In this document: one piece after another, positions 34,819 through 43,235 of the stretch | How positions within the stretch are numbered: position 1 is the stretch's first letter | How the letters are laid out: every line of letters starts with the position of its first letter | Source: Varibaculum vaginae | GTDB taxonomy: Bacteria; Actinomycetota; Actinomycetes; Actinomycetales; Actinomycetaceae | NCBI RefSeq assembly: GCF_900604285.1 | Contig: NZ_UWNY01000003.1 | Location: 62,001 to 126,000 of the forward strand | Length of the DNA: 64,000 nt | Reading direction: 5' to 3' | Program-made: the position numbers and the translations under genes | The notes under the pieces: generated by a model | The model's database searches: none | What the model was told of the DNA's origin: nothing | What the model saw: only the letters and a program-made list of their open reading frames with translations

Positions 34819-35903
34819 GTTTCGCTAGTTGGGGCAATGCCCTTTATTCCGGTCGCAAGTCCTATAAGTTCATTGATAACCGCAAGTACTTATTGATGGC
34901 TGGCGCCACGTTAATGTTGATTTCGGTATTAGCCATGTCAGTACTGGGATTAGAACGTTCGATTGACTTCAAGGGCGGAACAGAATTCACGATTTCTTCC
35001 GTCACCGGACGCGATCAGGCACCTGCCCGCAAGATCGTAAACACCAATCCTAAACTGAAAGGTTCTTCGGTCAACTCGGTGGGAGCCTCCTCGGTACGCG
35101 TACAATCGGTTTCCCTGGATACTAATGCGAAACGTCAGGTAGTCACGCAATTGGCAAAAGCCTATAACTTACCAGAGGCGAAAGTTGCGGCGACCACTAT
35201 TGGCCCGTCTTGGGGTGCAGATGTGACTTTCAAAGCGCTACAGTCACTGGTGATTTTCTTCATTCTAGTGGCGCTGATGTTGTGGGCATATTTTAAAACC
35301 TGGACGATGGCATTTTCGGCATTGTTCGCGCTTTGCCATGACGTGCTAATAACCGGCCTAGTTTTGGCGCTGACTCGGGTAGAGATTTCTCCGGCGACTA
35401 TTATTGGGGTACTCACTATCTTGGGGTACTCCCTCTATGACACGGTGGTGGTCTTTGACAAGGTGCGCGAACTCTCGGTTGATTTCGAACAACAAACTCG
35501 CTCAACCTACGGCGAGATTGTTAACCTGGCGATTAACCAGACCCTGGTGCGCTCAATTAACACCTCGGTAGTGGCTCTTTTGCCGGTTACCTCGATTTTG
35601 CTGATTTCCTGGATAACTCTGGGCGGCGGCACCTTGCGAGATATCTCGCTAGCGCTATTCGTGGGTATGATTGCGGGTACTCTATCCTCGATTTTGATTG
35701 CGCCCTCAATGCTGATGCTGTTGCGTTCTCGTACCGCAAAGATTTCAAGTCACACCCAAAAAGTTATGGAGCGCCGCGCGGGAGGTAGTGACCAAGTAGC
35801 GGGGAAGACCCCGGAGCTGTCCCGGGTTGCACAACCCCTTAAATCTGGACATCACCAGGGACAACAGGCACAACCTAAACGGACTCCTAGGAGCAAGCGA
35901 TGA
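34815..35903 (+). CDS. secF: Protein translocase subunit SecF
   Basis: 362 aa partner of SecD with six transmembrane helices, the periplasmic ERSIDFKGGTEFTI signature, and the GYSLYDTVVVFDKVRE motif after the fourth helix. The tail is basic and Gln/Lys-rich. The GTG start overlaps the secD stop (GTGA), and the stop overlaps the apt start (ATGA), so the three genes are translationally coupled. Confidence 0.95.
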   Translation: MSFASWGNALYSGRKSYKFIDNRKYLLMAGATLMLISVLAMSVLGLERSIDFKGGTEFTISSVTGRDQAPARKIVNTNPKLKGSSVNSVGASSVRVQSVSLDTNAKRQVVTQLAKAYNLPEAKVAATTIGPSWGADVTFKALQSLVIFFILVALMLWAYFKTWTMAFSALFALCHDVLITGLVLALTRVEISPATIIGVLTILGYSLYDTVVVFDKVRELSVDFEQQTRSTYGEIVNLAINQTLVRSINTSVVALLPVTSILLISWITLGGGTLRDISLALFVGMIAGTLSSILIAPSMLMLLRSRTAKISSHTQKVMERRAGGSDQVAGKTPELSRVAQPLKSGHHQGQQAQPKRTPRSKR

Positions 35904-36439
35904 TAAATCCTAAACTTGCACCGCTCGGGAAAATTATTCGCGATAACCTGCGCGACGTACCGGATTTTCCCCAAAGTGGGGTACTATTCCGGGATATTTC
36001 CCCGTTACTGGCTAATGGGAAAGCTTTTTCCCAGTTGGTGAAGGGTTTGGCTGACTTTTATCGGGATCGAGTTGATTTGGTTGCCGGTCTAGAGTCTCGC
36101 GGTTTTCTGATTGCAGCTCCGGTAGCGGTTGAACTGGGACTGGGCACCTTGATGATCCGTAAAGCCGGGAAACTTCCCGGTCCGGTAATTGGAATTGACT
36201 ACGGGCTTGAGTACGGGAAATCCCGGATGGAACTACAGCCGGATTCGATTGCCAAGGGCGCGCGGGTTTTGGTACTGGACGACGTGTTAGCTACCGGGGG
36301 TACTGTCAATGCTTCGGCAGCGTTAATTAAACGCGCGGGCGCCATAGTGGAATCAGTGTGTGTCCTTATGGAATTACAAGAACTAGATGGGCGCGCTCAT
36401 ATTGGCGACATCGAGTGTGAAGCTTTGACTGAGATCTAA
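35900..36439 (+). CDS. apt: Adenine phosphoribosyltransferase
   Basis: Purine salvage: adenine + PRPP to AMP. 179 aa with DVPDFPQSGVLFRDISPLL at the N-terminus, the AGLESRGFL base-binding region, and the PRPP motif VLVLDDVLATGGTV. The ATG overlaps the secF stop. The location between secF and relA is conserved in Actinobacteria. Confidence 0.95.
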   Translation: MINPKLAPLGKIIRDNLRDVPDFPQSGVLFRDISPLLANGKAFSQLVKGLADFYRDRVDLVAGLESRGFLIAAPVAVELGLGTLMIRKAGKLPGPVIGIDYGLEYGKSRMELQPDSIAKGARVLVLDDVLATGGTVNASAALIKRAGAIVESVCVLMELQELDGRAHIGDIECEALTEI

Positions 36440-36488
36440 CCTATTTGAGTACCGTTAGTTAGGGCTAATGCTATTTCTAGCTGGAAAC

Positions 36489-36524
36489 TTGGGGAAATGA
36501 TTGGTGGATCACTAAACTAGAGTC
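36489..36524 (+). promoter_or_regulatory. Candidate promoter of a leaderless relA transcript
   Basis: TTGGGG (36489-36494), an 18-nt spacer, TAAACT (36513-36518), then 6 nt to ATG 36525. There is no ribosome-binding site upstream of the ATG. Confidence 0.5.
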
Positions 36525-38831
36525 ATGAGTTCTATCACTCCCGATGAGGGCACTAATGCGGTTCCGTCCTCCCGGGTGCGTGCGTCCTTAGCCTGGTTAA
36601 CGGGGCGTTCTAAGAATATTGATCCCCATATTCAGGCTCTGGTACGGGCGCTTAGAGCTAATCACCCTAAAGCGGATATTTCGCTGATTGAGCGTGCATA
36701 TCAGACTGCCTCGCGCTGCCATGAGGGTCAGTTTCGCAAATCTGGGGAGCCCTATATTACCCACCCGGTAGCGGTGGCCACTATCCTGGCGGAAATTGGG
36801 ATGACCAGCACTACCTTAGCGGCGGCACTACTCCATGACACGGTGGAAGACACTGACTATACCCTCGAACAGCTGACTGCAGATTTCGGGGAAGAAATCG
36901 CGCTACTGGTAGATGGGGTAACTAAACTGGATAAAGTTACCTATGGGCAGGCAGCTCAGTCTGAGACCGTACGCAAAATGATTATCTCCATGTCCCGGGA
37001 TATTCGGGTGTTGGTAATAAAACTTGGAGACCGCCTTCATAATGCTCGTACCTGGAAATATGTTTCCCCTAAATCGGCGCAAAATAAGGCACGCGAAACC
37101 CTGGAAATTTTTGCCCCTCTAGCGCATCGCTTAGGGATGAATACTATTAAGTGGGAACTTGAAGATCTAGCTTTTAAAACTCTTTACCCGGATTTGTATG
37201 AGGAAATCGATAACTTAGTGCATGAACGAGCTCCGGAGCGCGAAAAATACCTGCGGGAAGTTATCGATATAATTAAAGAAGATTTACGGGTAAATAAGAT
37301 TGCCGGAGAAGTTACCGGACGTCCGAAACATCACTACTCGATATACCAAAAGATGATTGTACGAGGGCGCGATTTTGATGATATTTATGACCTGGTTGGG
37401 GTGCGGGTACTGGTAGAAAGTGTTCGGGACTGTTATGCGGTTCTGGGAGAAATGCATGCGCGTTGGAATCCGATTCCCGGGCGTTTCAAGGATTATATTG
37501 CAATGCCCAAATTCAACCTTTACCAGTCTCTACATACTACGGTGGTTGGGCCGGGTGGTAAACCGGTAGAAATCCAGATTCGTACCCGCGAAATGCACCG
37601 CCGTGCCGAGTATGGTATCGCTGCTCACTGGCGCTATAAGGAAGACCCTAATGCGAAATCTGCCGGTGACAATAAAACCGTATTGGCGGATAGTGACGAA
37701 ATGGGTTGGTTGCGCCAACTGGTGGATTGGCAAAAAGAAACCAAGGATCCCGGCGAATTTTTAGATTCGCTGCGCTATGAGATGTCGGGTTCCCGGGTAT
37801 ATGTGTTTACCCCGGCAGGCGAAGTTAAAGATCTCCCGGCGGGATCCACTCCAGTTGATTTTGCCTATGCGGTTCATACCGAGGTTGGTAACCGTACGGT
37901 GGGAGCCAAAGTTGGCGGCAAACTGGTTCCTTTAGATACGCAACTGGAAAATGGGGACAGCGTAGAGGTATTAACTTCCCGCTCCCCTAATTCGGGGCCT
38001 TCCCGCGATTGGCTAAAGTTTGTAGCGAGTCCCCGGGCTCGTAACAAGATTAAGGCCTGGTTCTCGAAAGAACGACGCGAAGAAGCGATAGAGGCTGGGC
38101 AAGACCTGATTTCTAGCTTTATGCGTAAACAGAACCTACCATTGCAGCGGCTAATGAGCCATGACACCATGACGGCCTTAGCTTCCGGGATGGGTTATAC
38201 CGATATTTCTGCTCTCTACGCGGCAGTGGGATCTCATCATGTTTCTGCTGCCAATGTCGTAGACAAGCTAATGGAAAGCGCCGGGGGAGAGGACGGAGCT
38301 GAAGAAACTCTATCCGAAGCGGTACTTCCTGAGCAGGTTGAATCCCGTCCATTCGGCGGAAGCGAAGGTACCGGTATTCAGGTGGAAGGGATGAAGCAAG
38401 GGGAAATCTGGACGAAGATTGCCCGCTGTTGCAACCCCCTCCCCGGAGATAAAATTGTAGGTTTCGTTACTCGTGGACACGGGGTTTCTGTGCATCGCCC
38501 GGAGTGTTCTAACGCCCAAAACTTAATGTCGCATCCCGAGCGGGTGGTGCAAGTTTCGTGGGCAGCACATCCCACCGCTAAATTCCAGGTAGAAATCGAG
38601 ATTCAGGCGCTAGACCGCGAGGGCTTGATTAACGATGTTACCAAGGTGCTTTCTGATTACCGCGCCAATATTTTGGCTGCCTCTATGAACACTTCCTCGG
38701 ATCGAGTTGCCAGTTCCCGCTACACTTTTGAGGTAGCAGATTCTCGTTATTTACACACCATTTTGAGCGATATACGCAAGGTTCCGGGAGTGTTTTCGGC
38801 TAATCGCACCACACGTACTTTACGAAAATAA
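36525..38831 (+). CDS. relA: Bifunctional (p)ppGpp synthetase/hydrolase (RSH)
   Basis: Stringent-response enzyme, 768 aa. The N-terminal HD hydrolase domain has TILAEIGMTSTTLAAALLHDTVEDT (HD motif) and the synthetase domain has GRPKHHYSIYQKM and the YQSLHTTVVGPGGKPVEIQIRT motif. TGS (RVYVFTPAGEVKDLPAGSTPVDFAYAVHTEVG), a zinc-finger-like CCNPLPGD segment and a C-terminal ACT domain follow. Both catalytic halves look intact. Start ATG 36525 has a -10 box 6 nt upstream and no SD. The 3' end overlaps the convergent hypothetical gene by 12 bp. Confidence 0.95.
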   Translation: MSSITPDEGTNAVPSSRVRASLAWLTGRSKNIDPHIQALVRALRANHPKADISLIERAYQTASRCHEGQFRKSGEPYITHPVAVATILAEIGMTSTTLAAALLHDTVEDTDYTLEQLTADFGEEIALLVDGVTKLDKVTYGQAAQSETVRKMIISMSRDIRVLVIKLGDRLHNARTWKYVSPKSAQNKARETLEIFAPLAHRLGMNTIKWELEDLAFKTLYPDLYEEIDNLVHERAPEREKYLREVIDIIKEDLRVNKIAGEVTGRPKHHYSIYQKMIVRGRDFDDIYDLVGVRVLVESVRDCYAVLGEMHARWNPIPGRFKDYIAMPKFNLYQSLHTTVVGPGGKPVEIQIRTREMHRRAEYGIAAHWRYKEDPNAKSAGDNKTVLADSDEMGWLRQLVDWQKETKDPGEFLDSLRYEMSGSRVYVFTPAGEVKDLPAGSTPVDFAYAVHTEVGNRTVGAKVGGKLVPLDTQLENGDSVEVLTSRSPNSGPSRDWLKFVASPRARNKIKAWFSKERREEAIEAGQDLISSFMRKQNLPLQRLMSHDTMTALASGMGYTDISALYAAVGSHHVSAANVVDKLMESAGGEDGAEETLSEAVLPEQVESRPFGGSEGTGIQVEGMKQGEIWTKIARCCNPLPGDKIVGFVTRGHGVSVHRPECSNAQNLMSHPERVVQVSWAAHPTAKFQVEIEIQALDREGLINDVTKVLSDYRANILAASMNTSSDRVASSRYTFEVADSRYLHTILSDIRKVPGVFSANRTTRTLRK

Positions 38832-39389
38832 GCGGTTAGCCAAAGTAAGGAGGTGATTCGGGTTCCAACTTTCACTTCCGGGAAGGTTAGGGTGGTCTTT
38901 ACAAAAGTGCAGGGTCGCCCAGGGACTAAGCAGCTTAACTTTTCCTATACTTAGGAAGTCCGTCTGGTTAACTCCCTCTGTTTTTTCGTTAGAGGAAATG
39001 GCAAGGTGGTTACTTTCCCGCTTGGATCCCAGAGCTTTGATTCCCTGTTCGGTTAACATGCGTCTAGCGGAAATATCGAGGTGAATCCAAAAGCGGGAAT
39101 CTGCTGCGCGCAGAGGGCGGCGTGCGCTCGCTATATACAGGGTTTCGGGAGGGATTGTCTGCCCTGCCCACACCCAAGCGGCGGAATTCCCGGTTAAGAA
39201 ACAACCCTTGGGTACGAGGGGAGATAGGAAGAGGGCGCGGCCATAGATTGAGGATAAGGTTACTGGCTCGGCAATTAACTCGGCGTTAGTGTCCCGCCAA
39301 CAGGTAAAGCGGTTTACGCGAGTGAGGGTGGAACGCGCTGAACCGTGCAAAATTTGGTTTTCTAGGGCGTCGACCAGTATTGTCTCCAT
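38820..39389 (-). CDS. Hypothetical protein convergent with relA
   Basis: 189 aa. I do not recognise it with confidence. It contains ..RALFLSPLVPKGCFLTGNSAAWVWAG.. and ..LYIASARRPLR.., a pattern I associate loosely with actinobacterial proteins annotated as AbiEi-like antitoxin or DUF proteins, but no toxin partner is adjacent and the label would be a guess. The second half (SKRESNHLAISSNEKTEG...) looks poorly conserved. The ORF fills an otherwise empty 650-bp gap and overlaps the relA 3' end by 12 bp, which suggests a real gene. The ATG lies just after TTAGGGA. Confidence 0.6.
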   Translation of the reverse strand: METILVDALENQILHGSARSTLTRVNRFTCWRDTNAELIAEPVTLSSIYGRALFLSPLVPKGCFLTGNSAAWVWAGQTIPPETLYIASARRPLRAADSRFWIHLDISARRMLTEQGIKALGSKRESNHLAISSNEKTEGVNQTDFLSIGKVKLLSPWATLHFCKDHPNLPGSESWNPNHLLTLANRLFS

Positions 39390-39478
39390 TCCCTAAGCCT
39401 GCAGCTCACAGGAGACAGAGGAAAAACCAAAAAAATCCCGCAAGGAAAATTGGTAACTGCTTGAACTGTGGAAAACGA

Positions 39479-40234
39479 TTATCCCTGATAGCGTGCTTGG
39501 GCTAAGAAGGGGTTATGGGCTTTTTCCAACCCAAATACTGTAGCCGGGCCGTGTCCGGGAAGTAGTAGAGTGTCGGGGTTAATTACATTTTGCAAGGTTC
39601 GTAAAGTGTGCAGCATCTGTTGGGAATCGCCACCGGGAAGATCAGTGCGGCCAACCGAGCCCGCGAAGATTACATCTCCCGACAAAGCCAGGTGTTGAAC
39701 AGTATCTTTTCCTTGTCCAGATTCGATCAGCCACTGATCCCAAATCGTTTGCGCCTCTGCTGCCTGATTTCCGTCGAGCTTTTCTGCTTCAAAAAGAAAC
39801 AGGGTAGAACCCTCGGTATGTCCTGGAGCGGGTACTGCTCGCATAAAAATTCCGGGCGCGATTTCTAAGCCTTCACTGGTAGCTTTACTCGGTAACTCTT
39901 GCAGGTTTTCCGGTTCCTTCCAGGGGGTAAGAGATAGTTCATGTTCCGCACGTTCGCGAGGATCCAGCTTATTAGGGTGAAAACGGTATTCATCAGGGGC
40001 AGGAATATAGACTGGAGCCTTTCCTGCTACTGCGTGTGCATCCCAGATATGGTCAGCGTGACCGTGGGTACAAAGCACCGCCGCTACTGTCACTTCTAAG
40101 CGTGATAGCTCCTGTTCTATTTGCTCCAATGCTCCGTGGCCGGGATCTACTATCAGCGCCTGGGTACTGCCTTCAGCTAAAAGCAGATAGGGATTTTCCG
40201 AATAAAAAGGGGCATAAAACTTTTCAATCCTCAT
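39479..40234 (-). CDS. Metallo-beta-lactamase-fold hydrolase (glyoxalase II-like)
   Basis: 251 aa with the full binuclear zinc set: THGHADH, the GHTEGS histidine, SGDVIF aspartate and LPGHGP histidine. The segment GSVGRTDLPGGD is typical of the YcbL/GloB-like group. It probably cleaves a thioester; the substrate is unknown. It sits near relA as Rv2581c does in M. tuberculosis. The start ATG 40234 has a -10 box (TAAGAT) 6 nt upstream. Confidence 0.9.
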   Translation of the reverse strand: MRIEKFYAPFYSENPYLLLAEGSTQALIVDPGHGALEQIEQELSRLEVTVAAVLCTHGHADHIWDAHAVAGKAPVYIPAPDEYRFHPNKLDPRERAEHELSLTPWKEPENLQELPSKATSEGLEIAPGIFMRAVPAPGHTEGSTLFLFEAEKLDGNQAAEAQTIWDQWLIESGQGKDTVQHLALSGDVIFAGSVGRTDLPGGDSQQMLHTLRTLQNVINPDTLLLPGHGPATVFGLEKAHNPFLAQARYQG

Positions 40235-40246
40235 AAATCCATCTTA
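40235..40246 (-). promoter_or_regulatory. Candidate -10 box for a leaderless metallo-hydrolase transcript
   Basis: On the minus strand TAAGAT (40246-40241) is followed by 6 nt (GGATTT) and then ATG. Confidence 0.4.
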
Positions 40247-40364
40247 AAGTATGTGCGCCCTTGGTGCTTTAGGTGCTCTAGTGCATAATATGGTTAGGGA
40301 GCAACCAGCTCCGCGCGCAAGCGGCTAAACCTAGCCGCCCTCGACTGATTTAAGGAAAAAATTA

Positions 40365-41705
40365 GTGACTGAACAGCCTGATATCGCTCCGAAGCCCAAA
40401 GCCGTGCCGACCCCGGGGAAGATTCACCTACCTCGGGAAAATAAATCGGTAACGCCGATAAAAACCCCTGACTTTTCCGCAGCGCTGCCCTTCGGGCGTG
40501 TTGACGATGAAGGGCGCGTGTGGGTTAAGGACGGAGAAGAAGAACGCCAGATTGGACAGTTCCCCGCAGAGATACCCGCCAATCCGTTAAATATTTATGT
40601 GCGGCGTTACCTGGATTTAGCTGCCCAAATATCGTTGTTTGCCGAGCGGCTACCTAAACTTGCTGAGCGTGAAATAGATCAGACTATGAAGTCCTTGCGT
40701 GAGCAGGTCAGCCAGCCGGCAGCGGTGGGTGACCTTCCGGCTCTACGCGATAAAGTTGCTCAGCTACAAGAAAAAGCAGATAAACGCAAAGAAGAGGCAG
40801 CGACGCAGCGGGCAGAAGCGAAAGAAGAGTCCCGTAAGAACCGTGAAAGAGTAGTAACTAGAGCCGAGGAAATCGCCGGACAAGACTCTGCTCGCACCCA
40901 GTGGAAACAATCTGGGCAAGAACTACGAGATTTGTTAGATGAGTGGAAACGGCTGCAACAGGCCGGGCCGCGGATTGAACGCGCAATTGAAGATGAACTG
41001 TGGAAGCGTTTCGCGGCGGCTCGTTCAGCTTTTGACAAGAAACGGCGGGTTTTCTTTAACGAACTAGACGCTGCCCAAGCCCAGGCCAAAGCGGTAAAAG
41101 AAAAACTCATTACCGAGGCCGAAGCGCTTTCTAGCTCTACTAATTGGGGGGAAACTTCCCGCGCGTACCGCGAATTGATGCAGCGCTGGAAGGACGCTGG
41201 CAGGGCTTCGCGCCGCGAGGATGACGCCCTCTGGCAGCGTTTCCATCGCGCGCAGCAAAAATTCTTCGATGCTCGTAACGCTGAAAACGAAGCGGTGAGC
41301 GCCCTCGAAACTGAGAATCTGCAGAAAAAAGAAGCCATTTTGGTAAAAGCGGAGGCTCTTAAAGAGCTCACTGATGTGGAAGAACTAAAAGCGAAGTTGC
41401 GTCCGCTGCAAGAAAAATGGGACGAGATTGGGCATGTGCCCCGCGCGGATATTGATCGTGTGGAGCGGCGGATGCGAGCGGTAGAGGATCATTTGCGCGG
41501 TCTGGAAGAAGAAATTTGGCGTAAATCCAATCCTGAAACTAAGGCACGCGCCGAAGGTATGGCCGGGCAATTGGTAGCGCTGATTGAACAGATCAAGGCA
41601 GAGATTACCCAGGCTGAAGCGGATGGGGAAACCCAAAAAGCAGCGGAACTGAAAGAGTCGTTAAAAGCCCGTGAGGCTTGGCTAAAACAAGTAGAGTCCA
41701 TTTAA
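40365..41705 (+). CDS. DUF349 domain-containing coiled-coil protein
   Basis: 446 aa, largely helical and charged. After a Pro/Lys-rich N-terminus there are repeated DUF349 units of roughly 65-75 residues, recognisable by LLDEWKRLQQAGPRIERAIEDELWKRFAAAR, then LMQRWKDAGRASRREDDALWQRFHRAQ, then LQEKWDEIGHVPRADIDRVERRM. Long coiled-coil stretches (residues ~75-170) precede them. The function of the family is not established. GTG 40365 has AAGGA upstream. Flanked by the MBL hydrolase (divergent) and UGPase. Confidence 0.88.
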   Translation: MTEQPDIAPKPKAVPTPGKIHLPRENKSVTPIKTPDFSAALPFGRVDDEGRVWVKDGEEERQIGQFPAEIPANPLNIYVRRYLDLAAQISLFAERLPKLAEREIDQTMKSLREQVSQPAAVGDLPALRDKVAQLQEKADKRKEEAATQRAEAKEESRKNRERVVTRAEEIAGQDSARTQWKQSGQELRDLLDEWKRLQQAGPRIERAIEDELWKRFAAARSAFDKKRRVFFNELDAAQAQAKAVKEKLITEAEALSSSTNWGETSRAYRELMQRWKDAGRASRREDDALWQRFHRAQQKFFDARNAENEAVSALETENLQKKEAILVKAEALKELTDVEELKAKLRPLQEKWDEIGHVPRADIDRVERRMRAVEDHLRGLEEEIWRKSNPETKARAEGMAGQLVALIEQIKAEITQAEADGETQKAAELKESLKAREAWLKQVESI

Positions 41706-41738
41706 AAGCTGTTAACGTTAACCAAAAAGAGGTTTGTG

Positions 41739-43118
41739 ATGAGCGAAACCGGGCTATCCCAGGCAATTAAAAAAATGGAGGATGCCGGGGTTAGCTCGGC
41801 GGCTATCTCTGTTTTTTCCCACTATTATCGGGTTCTAGAGGGGGAACACACCGGTTTCATCCCCGAGGAAACGATTTCTCCGTTAACCAGTGTGGATCGC
41901 TTGGAAGCTAATCAGGTTAGCCCCCAGCAGGCGCAGGCGGCATTAGCTAAAACCGTCATGATCAAGCTCAATGGGGGTCTGGGAACCTCAATGGGGATGG
42001 ATAAGGCCAAGTCTTTGTTGCCGGTGCGGCAAGGATTGACTTTCCTAGATATTATTTGCCGACAAGTGATGGCGGCACGCAAAGAATTTGGGGTTAGCTT
42101 ACCGCTGATTTTTATGAATTCTTTCCGTACCCAAGCAGATACTTTGGCGGCTTTGCAACGTTATCCGGGGATTGCAGTTGCCGGTTTGCCCCTGGACTTT
42201 CTCCAAAATCAAGAACCGAAGCTTAGAGCTGATGATTTAACTCCGGTTTCTTGGGAAAAAGATCCTTCTTTGGAATGGTGCCCGCCCGGTCATGGAGATA
42301 TCTATACCGCCCTATATGGGTCGGGTCTATTAGATAAATTAATCGATGCTGGCTACCGCTATGCGATGACTTCTAATTCCGATAATTTAGGCGCCACTCC
42401 GAATTCCCAGATTGCTGGCTGGTTTGCAGCTAGTGGTGCCCCTTATGCGGCTGAGCTTTGCGTGCGTACCATTAACGATCGCAAAGGTGGACATCTAGCG
42501 ATCCGCAAGGAAGATGGACAATTGATTTTGCGTGATACTGCCCAGACTCCACCGGAACAAATGGATTACTTTACCGATGAGCATCGCCACCCCTTCTTCC
42601 ATACCAATAACCTCTGGTTTGATCTGGTGAAACTGCGGGATACTTTGGTAGAGCGTAACGCGGTATTGGGATTGCCTCTAATCGCTAACCACAAGACGGT
42701 TGACCCCGCAGACTCGCAAAGCCCGGCGGTGATTCAAATGGAAACCGCAATGGGAGCAGCTATTGCCTCATTTAAGGGTGCAACTGCCATTTTGGTACCG
42801 CGGAGTCGCTTCTTGCCAGTCAAAACCACTAATGAACTGTCTCTGGTTCGTTCTGATATTTATGATCTGGGAGATGACTATCACCTACGTAAGGTCAACG
42901 ACCAAGAAGTGGAAGTGGATTTGGATTCCCGTTTCTTTAAAAAGATCGCCGATTTTGAGGCACGTTTCCCACAGGGGGTTCCCTCTTTGCGGGAAGCTAA
43001 GTCTTTTAAAGTTACCGGCCCCTTCACCTTCGGTAAAGACGTAAAGGTACAGGGGCGGGTTAGCTTGGAAACTGCGGAAGAAAAACAGGTGGCCGCGGGC
43101 AGCTGTATGGCCGGCTAA
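41739..43118 (+). CDS. UTP-glucose-1-phosphate uridylyltransferase (eukaryote-like UGPase)
   Basis: Makes UDP-glucose from UTP and glucose-1-phosphate. 459 aa of the UDPGP family, with the KLNGGLGTSMGMDKAKSLLPV nucleotide loop (residues ~70-92), FMNSFRT, PPGHGD and SNSDNLG motifs. This is the long eukaryote-type enzyme, unrelated in sequence to the bacterial GalU. ATG 41739 has GAGG 6 nt upstream; GTG 41736 is a less good alternative. Confidence 0.92.
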   Translation: MSETGLSQAIKKMEDAGVSSAAISVFSHYYRVLEGEHTGFIPEETISPLTSVDRLEANQVSPQQAQAALAKTVMIKLNGGLGTSMGMDKAKSLLPVRQGLTFLDIICRQVMAARKEFGVSLPLIFMNSFRTQADTLAALQRYPGIAVAGLPLDFLQNQEPKLRADDLTPVSWEKDPSLEWCPPGHGDIYTALYGSGLLDKLIDAGYRYAMTSNSDNLGATPNSQIAGWFAASGAPYAAELCVRTINDRKGGHLAIRKEDGQLILRDTAQTPPEQMDYFTDEHRHPFFHTNNLWFDLVKLRDTLVERNAVLGLPLIANHKTVDPADSQSPAVIQMETAMGAAIASFKGATAILVPRSRFLPVKTTNELSLVRSDIYDLGDDYHLRKVNDQEVEVDLDSRFFKKIADFEARFPQGVPSLREAKSFKVTGPFTFGKDVKVQGRVSLETAEEKQVAAGSCMAG

Positions 43119-43146
43119 AATAGGGAATCCCTGGTTTCATGCTTTT

Positions 43147-43187
43147 GGGAGTTGGCATCGAAACCTGAGGTAATGCTAAAAACTCCC
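43147..43187. repeat. Inverted repeat between the convergent UGPase and DEAD-box genes
   Basis: GGGAGTT (43147-43153) pairs with AACTCCC (43181-43187), and an inner GCAT/ATGC pair extends it. It may act as a weak bidirectional terminator; there is no T-tract on either side. Confidence 0.35.
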
Positions 43188-43235
43188 TAGAAGGTTGTGC
43201 CTGTTAACTGGCAGGGCTCCGGGAAGGCGATTCTT

